DNA of 64,000 nt from an uncultured Eubacteriales bacterium (GTDB lineage: Bacteria > Bacillota > Clostridia > Lachnospirales > Lachnospiraceae): assembly GCA_900539455.1 (NCBI GenBank), contig UQCD01000003.1, forward strand, positions 62,001 to 126,000, written 5' to 3'. The notes beneath the pieces were generated by a model. That model did no database searches. It had not been told where the DNA came from and saw nothing but the letters and a program-made list of their open reading frames with translations. The translations under genes and the position numbers were made by a program. Numbering within the stretch: the stretch's first letter is position 1; every line of letters starts with the position of its first letter. Below, in pieces: positions 17,896-26,015 of the stretch.

Positions 17896-18483
17896 CTATT
17901 CGGCAACAATAGAGTCTATAAGCTCCCAAATTTCATCCCGTCCCTGCTTAGTTTGTGATGAAAATGGAATAACCACTGTCTGTGGCTTTACATTAAGACC
18001 TGTTTTTATCATTTTAATATGCTTTTGCACCTGACTTCGATTAATCTTGTCTAGCTTTGTGGCAATAATAATTGGGTCATACCCATTGTATACTATCCAC
18101 TCGTACATATCTTTATCATTTTTTGATGGCTCATGCCTAATATCAATTAATAAAAAAACTGCTCTTAATTGCTTAGAGGTTGTAAGATAATTTTCTATCA
18201 TCTTACCCCACTTTGCCTGAGTTTCTTTGGAAACCTTTGCAAATCCATACCCAGGTAAATCTACACAATACATTGCATCATTTATATTATAAAAATTGAT
18301 GGTCTGTGTCTTACCTGGCTCTGATGAAATTCTGGCAAATGACTTTCTGTTCATAAGTGCATTTATAAGAGAGGACTTTCCAACATTGGACTTTCCTGCA
18401 AATGCAACCTCTGGCTTGTCATTTTCTGGTAATTTACTGGTAATACCACATACAGTTTCTAATTGTAAACTTTTTATAACCAT
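17896..18483 (-). CDS. engB: Ribosome biogenesis GTPase YsxC/EngB
   Basis: 195-residue circularly ordered TRAFAC GTPase needed for 50S subunit assembly. Visible motifs are G1 GKSNVGKSSL, G2 region PGKTQTINFY, G3 DLPGYGFA, G4 TKLDK and G5-like FSSQTKQG. Length and termini are normal. It lies 7 bp after clpX, a conserved Firmicutes order (in Bacillus lon stands between them; it is absent here). Confidence 0.96.
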   Translation of the reverse strand: MVIKSLQLETVCGITSKLPENDKPEVAFAGKSNVGKSSLINALMNRKSFARISSEPGKTQTINFYNINDAMYCVDLPGYGFAKVSKETQAKWGKMIENYLTTSKQLRAVFLLIDIRHEPSKNDKDMYEWIVYNGYDPIIIATKLDKINRSQVQKHIKMIKTGLNVKPQTVVIPFSSQTKQGRDEIWELIDSIVAE

Positions 18484-18490
18484 ATTTCAC

Positions 18491-19750
18491 CTAACTTGCT
18501 TTATATATAATCTTTGGCTTTTCCTTTTTTTCAACAGCCTCTTTTGTGATTATACATTTTTCAACATTATCTTCAGATGGAACCTCATACATAACATCCA
18601 TCATACAATCTTCCATAATAGAGCGCAGGCCTCTTGCACCTGTTTTTCTCTTGAAGGATAATTCTGCAATAGCATTAATCGCTTCCTCTGTAAACTCTAA
18701 ATCTACATTGTCAAACTCTAAAAGCTTCTGATACTGCTTAATTATAGCATTTTTTGGTTCCTTTAATATACGAATAAGATCCTCTTTTTCTAGCTTATCA
18801 AGTGTAACTGTGACAGGTACACGACCGATAAATTCTGGAATAAGTCCGAACTTTACAAGATCCTGAGGCATTACCTGACCAAATAGCTCAGTTGTCTCAT
18901 CACTTCTGTCTAATGCTATGTCTGCATTAAAACCAATAGACTTTTTGTCTATTCTGGTTTCAATGATTTTTTCTAATCCATCAAATGCACCGCCACAAAT
19001 AAAGAGAATATTTGTAGTATCAATAGGAATCAATTCCTGATGTGGATGCTTTCTTCCACCTTGCGGAGGAACATTGGCAACAGTACCCTCTAATATCTTT
19101 AAAAGAGCCTGCTGAACACCTTCACCAGAAACATCTCTGGTTATGGAAACATTTTCTGATTTCTTTGTTATTTTGTCTATTTCATCAACATAGATAATAC
19201 CATACTGTGCCTTCTCTACATCATAATCAGCAGCCTGAATAAGCTTTAACAAAATGTTTTCAACATCCTCGCCTACATATCCAGCCTCTGTTAATGCTGT
19301 AGCATCAGCAATAGCAAATGGAACATTGAGCAGCTTTGCTAATGTCTGTGCTAAATATGTTTTACCTGAGCCTGTAGGTCCAAGCATTAAAATATTACTT
19401 TTTTGAAGTTCAACATCTAAATTCTTGCCTGATGTTACTCTCTTATAGTGATTGTATACAGCAACAGATAAAACTTTCTTTGCTGCGTCCTGACCTATAA
19501 CATACTGATCTAAAAATTCCTTGATTTCCTTTGGCTTCATTAAATTGATTTCAAGCTCAGTTGTTTCAAGCTTTTCATCCATTTCCTCGTCCAATATCTC
19601 AGAACAAATATCTATACATTCATCACATATAAATACATCCTTTGGTCCGGCAATAAGCTTTCTCACCATATCTTCTGTTTTACCACAAAAAGAACAGCAC
19701 AGCTTTTTAACACCATTATTGTTATCTTTTCCTGCCAAAATTCCATTCAC
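18491..19750 (-). CDS. clpX: ATP-dependent Clp protease ATP-binding subunit ClpX
   Basis: 419-residue AAA+ unfoldase partner of ClpP. The N-terminal zinc-binding domain has CCSFCGK and CDECIDIC cysteines. The AAA+ core follows: Walker A GPTGSGKTYLA, Walker B IIYVDEIDKI, pore loop GYVGEDVE, arginine finger region GRVPV and sensor II GARGLRS. The IGF-type loop for ClpP docking is present as CGGAFDG...IGFNAD. It is followed by engB and preceded by clpP by 22 bp. Confidence 0.97.
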   Translation of the reverse strand: MNGILAGKDNNNGVKKLCCSFCGKTEDMVRKLIAGPKDVFICDECIDICSEILDEEMDEKLETTELEINLMKPKEIKEFLDQYVIGQDAAKKVLSVAVYNHYKRVTSGKNLDVELQKSNILMLGPTGSGKTYLAQTLAKLLNVPFAIADATALTEAGYVGEDVENILLKLIQAADYDVEKAQYGIIYVDEIDKITKKSENVSITRDVSGEGVQQALLKILEGTVANVPPQGGRKHPHQELIPIDTTNILFICGGAFDGLEKIIETRIDKKSIGFNADIALDRSDETTELFGQVMPQDLVKFGLIPEFIGRVPVTVTLDKLEKEDLIRILKEPKNAIIKQYQKLLEFDNVDLEFTEEAINAIAELSFKRKTGARGLRSIMEDCMMDVMYEVPSEDNVEKCIITKEAVEKKEKPKIIYKAS

Positions 19751-19771
19751 CTCGATTCTGCTGCTTTTTTA

Positions 19772-20371
19772 TTACTTTGTTACATTTTCCATTCTGTTTG
19801 TAACAATATAATCAATTAAACCATATTCCTTTGCCTCTTCTGCTGTCATATAGTTATCTCTTTCTGTATCTCTTTCAATAACCTCAAGAGGCTTTCCTGT
19901 ATTTGCAGCAAGGATTTCGTTTAACTTTTTCTTTGTCTTTAAAATATGTTCAGCCGCAATCTGAATTTCTGTAGCCTGACCCTTTGCGCCGCCAAGTGGC
20001 TGATGAATCATTATCTCAGCATTTGGAAGTGCAAGTCTTTTTCCCTTTGTACCACCTGACAAAAGGAAGGCACCCATTGATGCAGCCATACCCATACACA
20101 TAGTAGATACATCACATTTTATATAATTCATTGTATCATAAATAGCCATACCTGCTGTAACTGAGCCACCTGGACTATTTATATATAAATGAATATCCTT
20201 ATTTGGATCTTCAGACTCAAGGAAAAGTAACTGAGCAACAACTAAGCTAGCTGTTGTTTCATTAACCTCTTCACCGAGGAAAATAATTCTTTCCTTTAAA
20301 AGTCTTGAATAAATATCATAACTTCTTTCACCCCTGCTGGTCTGTTCAATGACATATGGCACTAAACTCAT
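19772..20371 (-). CDS. clpP: ATP-dependent Clp protease proteolytic subunit ClpP
   Basis: 199-residue serine peptidase that forms the tetradecameric Clp chamber. The catalytic Ser lies in GMAASMGAFLL (about residue 98), His in IMIHQPLGG (about 123) and Asp in the RDNYM region near 172. The N-terminal axial-loop segment (MSLVPYVIEQTSRGERSYDIYSRLL) starts as in other ClpP proteins and the length is standard. It is the middle gene of tig-clpP-clpX-engB. Confidence 0.97.
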   Translation of the reverse strand: MSLVPYVIEQTSRGERSYDIYSRLLKERIIFLGEEVNETTASLVVAQLLFLESEDPNKDIHLYINSPGGSVTAGMAIYDTMNYIKCDVSTMCMGMAASMGAFLLSGGTKGKRLALPNAEIMIHQPLGGAKGQATEIQIAAEHILKTKKKLNEILAANTGKPLEVIERDTERDNYMTAEEAKEYGLIDYIVTNRMENVTK

Positions 20372-20401
20372 AGATATACCTTCTTTCTTATATGAATTTC
20401 A

Positions 20402-21682
20402 CTATTTTGCCTGCTCTACAATGAAATCTACAGCCTTTTGAACTGCAATATCAAGCTTCATAGAATTCTTTTCCTTGTCGCTGATTAACTCTTTAATCTT
20501 TTCAACTTCCATCTGGTACATTGAAGCCATCTTTTCTAATTCTTTATCAAGTTCTTCATCTGTAGCCTGAATATTTTCAGCCTTAACGATTGCTTCAAGA
20601 ACCAATCTGCTTTCAATAGTCTTAAGAGCCTGTGGTCTCATCTGCTCTTCAAGCTTTTCAGGTGTCATACCTGTAAACTGCATATACTGTTCCATTGAAA
20701 GACCCTGAGATGTAATTCTTCTAGCAAAATTATCAGCCATTGTCTTAACCTGTAAATCTACCATTGGAGCTGGGATTTCCATTTTTGCATTAGAAACAAC
20801 TGCTTCTACAACAGCTTCTTCAAATGCTTCCTTAGCTTCTTCTTCCTTCTTTTCTACAAGCTTCTTCTTTAAATCTTCCTTGTATTCAGCTAATGTATCA
20901 AAATCTGAAACATCCTGAGCGAAGTCATCATCAAGCTCTGGTAATTCCTTAGCCTTGATTTCCTTAATAGCTACCTTAAACATAGCTGGCTTGCCCTGTA
21001 ATTCTTCTGCCTGATACTGTTCTGGGAATGTAACATTAACTTCTACTTCTTCGCCAACATTCTTACCAACAAGCTGATCTTCAAATGTATCAATAAATGA
21101 ATGAGAACCAATAGTAAGAGGATAATCTGTACCCTTACCACCTTCAAATGCAACGCCATCTACGAAGCCTTCAAAGTCAATAGTAACCATATCGCCGTTT
21201 TCTACAGCTCTACCTTCTACTGGTACCATTCTAGACTGTTTATCTCTTTCTTCTTCTAAAGCCTTGTCAACTTCTTCATCTGTTACTTCAACAGCTTTTC
21301 TTTCTACCTGAACACCCTTGTATTCGCCAAGCTCAACTTCAGGCTTTGTAGCAACCTCTGCTGTGAAGATAAATGGCTTACCACTTTCAATCTGAACAAC
21401 ATCGATTGATGGCTGTGAAACAATATCTAATTCACAGTTTTCAATTTCATTTGCATACGCTTCTGGAATAATGATGTTTGCTGCATCTTCATAGAAAATG
21501 CCTGTTCCATACATCTTTTCAATCATCTTACGAGGTACTTTACCCTTTCTGAAGCCTGGAACACTCATTTTTCCCTTGTTCTTCTGATATGCCTTTTCAA
21601 TCGCCTTTTCAAATTCCTCTGCTGGAACTTCGATTGTAAGCTTTGCCATATTCTTTTCTAATGTTTCTACTTGTAAACTCAT
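20402..21682 (-). CDS. tig: Trigger factor
   Basis: 426-residue ribosome-associated chaperone with peptidyl-prolyl isomerase activity. The N-terminal ribosome-binding domain has the signature PGFRKGKVPRKMIEK near residue 45. The FKBP-type domain spans about 160-245 (GDMVTIDFEGFVDG, ...GTDYPLTIGSHSFI). The C-terminal helical arms complete the fold. It is transcribed ahead of clpP and clpX, coupling folding and proteolysis genes. Confidence 0.96.
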   Translation of the reverse strand: MSLQVETLEKNMAKLTIEVPAEEFEKAIEKAYQKNKGKMSVPGFRKGKVPRKMIEKMYGTGIFYEDAANIIIPEAYANEIENCELDIVSQPSIDVVQIESGKPFIFTAEVATKPEVELGEYKGVQVERKAVEVTDEEVDKALEEERDKQSRMVPVEGRAVENGDMVTIDFEGFVDGVAFEGGKGTDYPLTIGSHSFIDTFEDQLVGKNVGEEVEVNVTFPEQYQAEELQGKPAMFKVAIKEIKAKELPELDDDFAQDVSDFDTLAEYKEDLKKKLVEKKEEEAKEAFEEAVVEAVVSNAKMEIPAPMVDLQVKTMADNFARRITSQGLSMEQYMQFTGMTPEKLEEQMRPQALKTIESRLVLEAIVKAENIQATDEELDKELEKMASMYQMEVEKIKELISDKEKNSMKLDIAVQKAVDFIVEQAK

Positions 21683-21773
21683 TTTAGCTTATTCCTCCTT
21701 AATTTTGACCATAGCATCAAAGAATTATATCATATTAAATTTGTATTGTCATCAGATTTTATATATTTTTTAT

Positions 21774-22685
21774 TTACTGTACCTTTTCTTCAACCGTTTC
21801 AAGCACCCTGCTAGTTCCGTCATTAAAATTCACTATTAATTTTGAAACCTTATACTTATTATTGTTTTTTGTAACATAGGAAATATCTGTGTGGGTGGAT
21901 ACAATATACTTTGAAGTAGATCCTTTAAGCTTTACAGTTTTTCCTGACAGAAGCTCAATACTATAATAACCTAACTCCTGATAGGCTGTTGTAGCATTAC
22001 CTGAGCTGGTAACTATCTGTCTTTTGGCAGTAGTCTGATTTGTGTTTTTGGTAGTAGTCTGATTTGTGTTTTTGGTAGTTGGCTGATTTGTGTTTTTGGT
22101 AGTTGGCTGTGGCTTATTATCTGACTGATTACCACTATTTGGCTTACTTGTAGTATCTTGGCTGCCATTTCCATTTGGTGTATTGGTGTTGCTTTGGCTA
22201 TCATTTCTGTCTGGTGTGTTGGTGTTGTTTTGACTACCATTTCCATTTGGTACATTTTCATTACCATTAGCTGTAGTTTCCTGACTATTGTCCTTTGGTG
22301 TGCCATTATTTTCACCACTATTTTCCTTTGTAATAATAGTAACAACTATGTCCTTTGTATATTCCTTACCCTCATACTTAATGGTATATGTAGCCTTGTA
22401 GTCACCCGGTGTAAATATATCCACTAATGATGAGTCTACCCATGTTTCCATATCCTTGTTTTCGTCAATATTGCCAACCTCTATGCCTGATAAAAAATCA
22501 ATTTCTTCTCCTACATAGGATTTAATATTGGATAAGACAATCTCCGGCTCTGTGCCGTCAAAATTGATTTTTCCGTCAACTGTGCCTATTTCATTACCAT
22601 ATTGAGTATCTTCTTTGCCACATCCTGCAAGAACAAGTGCGGCAACAGACAAAACAGCAAAACTTTTCTTTATTAGCCTTTTCAT
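21774..22685 (-). CDS. Hypothetical lipoprotein with a repeat-rich linker
   Basis: About 303-residue predicted lipoprotein I do not recognise. I start it at the ATG at 22685, which gives a signal peptide (MKRLIKKSF...) with lipobox VLAGC. Residues about 25-115 form a beta-rich domain like a bacterial Ig/DUF5011 module (PGDYKATYTIKYEGKEYTKDIVVTI). Residues about 120-210 are Asn/Gly/Thr/Ser repeats: twelve-residue units (NGNGSQNNTNTP type, three copies) then eight-residue units (TTKNTNQP/T, three to four copies). The last 75 residues form a separate beta-rich domain. It is probably anchored to the membrane with a flexible spacer. Confidence 0.72.
   Translation of the reverse strand: MKRLIKKSFAVLSVAALVLAGCGKEDTQYGNEIGTVDGKINFDGTEPEIVLSNIKSYVGEEIDFLSGIEVGNIDENKDMETWVDSSLVDIFTPGDYKATYTIKYEGKEYTKDIVVTIITKENSGENNGTPKDNSQETTANGNENVPNGNGSQNNTNTPDRNDSQSNTNTPNGNGSQDTTSKPNSGNQSDNKPQPTTKNTNQPTTKNTNQTTTKNTNQTTAKRQIVTSSGNATTAYQELGYYSIELLSGKTVKLKGSTSKYIVSTHTDISYVTKNNNKYKVSKLIVNFNDGTSRVLETVEEKVQ
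22022..22112. repeat. 24-bp tandem repeat coding for TTKNTNQx units
   Basis: Unit TTTTTGGTAGTAGTCTGATTTGTG (read on plus) is repeated three to four times with few substitutions, inside the lipoprotein gene. It encodes an eight-residue unit per copy. Copy number could vary by slippage. Confidence 0.8.
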
Positions 22686-22687
22686 AA

Positions 22688-23239
22688 TTAACAAATAAAT
22701 TGAACCTTTCTTTTCATTTCCTCAGCAGCTTCTTTACTGGTAAATATTTCAAGCAATCTAAAGCCTAGCTCTAAGGAGGTACCTAGTCCTCTGCTGGTAG
22801 TAACATTTCCGTCAGTAACCACTCTGTCACTTACATATATTGCACCCTCTAATTTTTCCTCAAAGCCGGGATAACAGGTTGCCTTTTTTCCCTTTAAAAT
22901 TCCAAGTTCGCCGTAAATGCTAGGTGCAGCACATACAGCAGCTAAAAGCTTATCTTTATTATTAAAATCAATAATATTATCACAAAGCAGCTTATTTGCT
23001 TTAAGATTTGGAGTTCCCGGTATTCCTCCCGGCAAAAATATCATATCAGCTTCATCAAAATTTACTTCTTCAATAAGTTTGTCAGTTACAATATGAATAT
23101 TATGAGAACTGATTATTTCCTTTCTACCCATAACAGAAACCAGCTCTACATCAATTTTTCCTCTTTTTAAAATATCAACAACTGATAATGCTTCTACCTC
23201 CTCACTACCATCTGCTAAAAAGCAATATACTTTGCTCAT
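22688..23239 (-). CDS. DJ-1/PfpI family protein (YajL/ThiJ-like)
   Basis: 183-residue protein with a DJ-1 fold. The nucleophile elbow LLAAVCAAPSIYGE has the conserved Cys near residue 105, with a Glu near the start (LADGSEEVEALSVVD) as in deglycase/chaperone relatives and a His-containing LPGGIPGTPN loop. The C-terminal TSRGLGTSLELGFRLLEI is typical. It sits in an operon-like run with the acetyltransferase upstream and the lipoprotein downstream. Whether it acts as a glycation repair enzyme is debated for the family. Confidence 0.92.
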   Translation of the reverse strand: MSKVYCFLADGSEEVEALSVVDILKRGKIDVELVSVMGRKEIISSHNIHIVTDKLIEEVNFDEADMIFLPGGIPGTPNLKANKLLCDNIIDFNNKDKLLAAVCAAPSIYGELGILKGKKATCYPGFEEKLEGAIYVSDRVVTDGNVTTSRGLGTSLELGFRLLEIFTSKEAAEEMKRKVQFIC

Positions 23240-23264
23240 TTTATTTCCTCCTAATATATAAATT

Positions 23265-23681
23265 TTATAGTTCTTTTGTCATCCATATATGTGGATACCC
23301 TTCTTCATCATCTATTTCTCCAACTCTTATATATCCTTGTTTTTCATAAAAGCCTGCTGCTCTTACCTGTGCGTGGAGGCTTACTAAACCTCCACCTATT
23401 TTTCTTATGTATTCTTCCCCTTCTCTTAAAACCTCTGCTCCTAAGCCTTTTCCTCTATACTCCTTAATTACAGCTATTCGCCCTACAGCATAGGTTTTTC
23501 GTTGTTCATTAAACAACACCCTACAGGTGGCTACAGGTAATCCATTAATATATCCAACAATATGTGTGGAGGTTAAATCCAAGTCATCAAACTCATACTT
23601 AAATCCCTGCTCCACTACAAAAACTTCTTCTCTAATACTTTTCGCAGCCTCTGGTAATGAATGGTATACTTTAAATTCCAT
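23265..23681 (-). CDS. GNAT family N-acetyltransferase
   Basis: 138-residue GNAT-fold acetyltransferase. The acetyl-CoA binding motif is VIKEYRGKGLGAEVL (Q/RxxGxG/A) near residue 75, followed by HAQVRAAGFYEKQGY and a C-terminal HIWMTKEL resembling the ElaA/YitI-like group. The substrate is not evident. It lies 26 bp upstream of the DJ-1 gene on the same strand. Confidence 0.88.
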   Translation of the reverse strand: MEFKVYHSLPEAAKSIREEVFVVEQGFKYEFDDLDLTSTHIVGYINGLPVATCRVLFNEQRKTYAVGRIAVIKEYRGKGLGAEVLREGEEYIRKIGGGLVSLHAQVRAAGFYEKQGYIRVGEIDDEEGYPHIWMTKEL

Positions 23682-23875
23682 AAAACTCTCCAGTTTATAT
23701 AATACAATTTAATTATAATCATCTACACATATAGCTTATACCTTTTGCCTTATTTCTAAAATCCCATAGTATCTAGGATTAAATAAAAATAATTTACAGT
23801 ATAAGCCCATTTTTGCATATGTTTTAATTGTACCATATTTATATGCTTTTTCAACTTTTTATGTTTAAAAAGTCC

Positions 23876-23904
23876 TTGACGATAAATAAAATAAATGATA
23901 AACT
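23876..23904 (+). promoter_or_regulatory. Sigma-A promoter of tRNA-Leu
   Basis: TTGACG (23876-23881), a 17-bp spacer and TAAACT (23899-23904) with a TGA extended -10 just before it. The tRNA starts 20 bp downstream. Confidence 0.75.
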
Positions 23905-23923
23905 ATACACCGTTCAGATGAAC

Positions 23924-24003
23924 GCGGGTGTGGCGGAACTGGCAGACGCGCTAGACTTAGGATCTAGTGGGAGACCGTGCAGGTTCGATTCCTGTCACCC
24001 GCA
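23924..24003 (+). tRNA. tRNA-Leu (anticodon UAG)
   Basis: An 80-nt gene. The acceptor GCGGGTG (23924-23930) pairs with CACCCGC (23996-24002) and the discriminator is A. The anticodon arm CTAGA CTTAGGA TCTAG carries the anticodon TAG, which decodes CUN leucine codons. The T-loop TTCGATT and the class II long variable arm fit leucine. CCA is not encoded. Confidence 0.95.
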
Positions 24004-24006
24004 TAT

Positions 24007-24043
24007 AAAAAGATGTCATTTATATGACATCTTTTTTTGTTTT
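24007..24043 (+). terminator. Intrinsic terminator of tRNA-Leu
   Basis: Arms AAAAAGATGTCAT (24007-24019) and ATGACATCTTTTT (24024-24036) with a 4-nt loop, followed by TTGTTTT. Confidence 0.9.
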
Positions 24044-24079
24044 AGCATGCAAATTATTACATAGAATAGGATATTTATT

Positions 24080-24146
24080 ATGAGCTTAGTAAATGGTATT
24101 CATCATGTTTCCTAAAAATGCAGCAGCGACGCTGAATATAAAATTC
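24080..24146 (+). pseudogene. Remnant of a glyoxalase/VOC-family gene start
   Basis: From the ATG at 24080, which has AGGA upstream, the frame reads MSLVNGIHHVS, then a TAA stop, then KCSSDAEYK. This matches the opening of the VOC/glyoxalase fold family, where IHHVSLKC and a following acidic ...AE/DEY... block are typical; the stop replaces the hydrophobic residue in VSLKC. Similarity ends after about 21 codons and runs into the convergent SUF gene. I call it a truncated and inactivated gene start. The opening alone is short, so the family assignment is moderate. Confidence 0.5.
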
Positions 24147-25073
24147 CTAATTCAAGAAATTTTCTATAATAACACCTTCTGCTTCCTCCTCTGTAAGTCC
24201 CAGAGTACGAAGCTTTAAAAGCTGTTCATCATTTATTCTGCCGATGGCTGCCTCATGTATAATAGCTGCATCAATATTTCTTGCTCTGATTTCTGGAATA
24301 GAGCCTACCTCTGCCTCATCCATAATAATAGAATCACATTGAATATGTGCCTGACATTTATTATTTCCAACTGCATTTGGGTGGAAGGTCTGTACTGAAT
24401 GCCCTTTGCCTACTGACCTAGAAACAATCTGTGCAGAGCTGTTTTCTCCATTAAGCCTTACCTCAATGTTTGACTCTGCCTTATCCTCTCCTTCTGTCAT
24501 AAGACGCTCTGTCACATACAGCTTTGCATTTTTTTCAAGTTCCACAACCGTTTCTCTTATGGTAGAATTTACACCCTTTATCTGAGCTGTATCTAATGTA
24601 AATACTGAATTTTCACCTACAAAAATATTTGTAACCGGATTTAAAACTCTTCCACCTGTGCCTTCTCCTTCACCATAATGCTTCTCCTCATAACGGACAT
24701 TTGCATTTTTACCAACATGGAAGGTGTGGACTCCGTCATGTCTGCTTTCATTACAGCCACTATTATGAATACCACAGCCAGCTATTATTTTAACATCTGC
24801 ACCGTCCTCAATATAAAAATCATTGTATACCAAATCCTTCATACCTGAAACACTAACTACAACAGGTATATAAACAGCCTCTCCCTTTGTATTTCCGTCT
24901 ATGTAAATATCTATGCCCGGATTATCTGTCTTTTTCTTAATTTTAACATGCTCGCTATCTCCGTGACAAATTGATGTACCATTTTCACGAAGATTAAAAG
25001 CACCCTTCATACTAAAATTATGGTTATTAATAATATTTAATACTTCTTCTGTAACATTATCAAGCTTTACCAT
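24147..25073 (-). CDS. SufB/SufD-type scaffold of a minimal SUF (SMS-like) system
   Basis: 308-residue beta-helix scaffold for Fe-S cluster assembly. I start at the ATG at 25073, which shares its A with the TAA stop of the ATPase gene and has GGAGG 9 nt upstream; an upstream in-frame start would overlap the ATPase further. Family motifs are the segment SRHDGVHTFHVG, KHYGEGEGTGGR, and the C-terminal EIRARNIDAAIIHEAAIGRI with its conserved His. It is about 100 to 150 residues shorter than E. coli SufB or SufD, like the archaeal-type SufBD. Confidence 0.88.
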   Translation of the reverse strand: MVKLDNVTEEVLNIINNHNFSMKGAFNLRENGTSICHGDSEHVKIKKKTDNPGIDIYIDGNTKGEAVYIPVVVSVSGMKDLVYNDFYIEDGADVKIIAGCGIHNSGCNESRHDGVHTFHVGKNANVRYEEKHYGEGEGTGGRVLNPVTNIFVGENSVFTLDTAQIKGVNSTIRETVVELEKNAKLYVTERLMTEGEDKAESNIEVRLNGENSSAQIVSRSVGKGHSVQTFHPNAVGNNKCQAHIQCDSIIMDEAEVGSIPEIRARNIDAAIIHEAAIGRINDEQLLKLRTLGLTEEEAEGVIIENFLN

Positions 25074-25816
25074 TATTCCCTTACCTCCAATCTTTCTACA
25101 CATTTGTGACATTTTTGGATTCCCATAAGATAAGGCAGCACCTGCTCCTTGTGGCCAATTTTCTTTATTTGTCCTTCATCAATAATCATAATTCTATCTG
25201 CCATATTAATAATTTTTTCCTGATGAGAGATTACAATAAGGCTCTGCTTTTTCTCCTTGTGAATTTCTTCAAATTTTTGAATAAGCATAGAAAAGCTCCA
25301 CAAATCAATACCTGCCTCTGGCTCATCAAAAATACAAAGTGAATGTTCCTTTGCAAGCACTGACGCTATCTCAATTCTTTTCATTTCTCCACCTGAAAGA
25401 GTTCCATCTATCTGCCTATTAATATAATCTTTTGCACATAAGCCTACTGCTGTAAGTAAATCACAGGCTTCTTTATCTGTGAGCTGTTCCCTTGCTGCCA
25501 ATTTAAGTAATCTTAAAACTGTCATTCCTTTAAATCTTGGAGGCTGCTGGAAGGCATAGCCTATACCTGCATTTGCTCTATGATTTATATCAAAGGCTGT
25601 TATATCTTGTCCATCCAATATAATCTTTCCATTATCCGGAATCATAATTCCCATTAAGGTCTTTGCGAGAGTTGATTTTCCTCCTCCGTTTGGACCTGTA
25701 ATAACCAACATTTCTCCGTCAGCTACCTGAAATGATATATTATTAAGAAGGCATTTTCTACCTCCATCATCATTTACATAAAGTGTTAAGTTCTCTGCTT
25801 TAAGCAATTCCTTCAC
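25073..25816 (-). CDS. sufC: SufC-type ATPase of a minimal SUF (SMS-like) system
   Basis: 247-residue ABC-class ATPase that drives SufBD conformational change. Walker A is ITGPNGGGKSTLAK, Q-loop YAFQQPPRFKG, signature GTLSGGEMKRIEI (SufC type), Walker B SLCIFDEPEAGIDLW, and the switch His in IVISHQE. The DEPEAGIDL element with Glu/Ala/Gly and Trp is typical of SufC. The stop codon overlaps the start of the scaffold gene by one base (TAATG). No sufS, sufU or sufE lies nearby. Confidence 0.92.
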   Translation of the reverse strand: MKELLKAENLTLYVNDDGGRKCLLNNISFQVADGEMLVITGPNGGGKSTLAKTLMGIMIPDNGKIILDGQDITAFDINHRANAGIGYAFQQPPRFKGMTVLRLLKLAAREQLTDKEACDLLTAVGLCAKDYINRQIDGTLSGGEMKRIEIASVLAKEHSLCIFDEPEAGIDLWSFSMLIQKFEEIHKEKKQSLIVISHQEKIINMADRIMIIDEGQIKKIGHKEQVLPYLMGIQKCHKCVERLEVRE

Positions 25817-25902
25817 CTCGTTTTTTGTTCATATGTTTACTGTAAGTTTTTTACCATTGCCAATTATACCATAGGTTTTTATTTTTAAATAGTCAAAAAG
25901 TC

Positions 25903-25951
25903 CTGATACATTAAATCCAGCCTTTATTGATTGGTAAATTTAATATATCAG
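25903..25951 (-). terminator. Terminator hairpin after the Fe-alcohol dehydrogenase
   Basis: Arms 25903-25916 and 25938-25951 pair 14 bp with one G-U-type mismatch. On the minus strand GACTTTTTGAC follows. It ends the catabolic operon read from 37.6 kb. Confidence 0.6.
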
Positions 25952-26015
25952 AACCTTTGATAGAAGTATTTTTTATATGTATTTAGTGTATGTCGCAGGT
26001 TATTTTGTTATTTTA

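Noticed and set aside
22022..22112. Short regularly spaced repeats considered as CRISPR
   Set aside because: The units are contiguous 24-mers inside a coding frame with no spacers and no cas genes.
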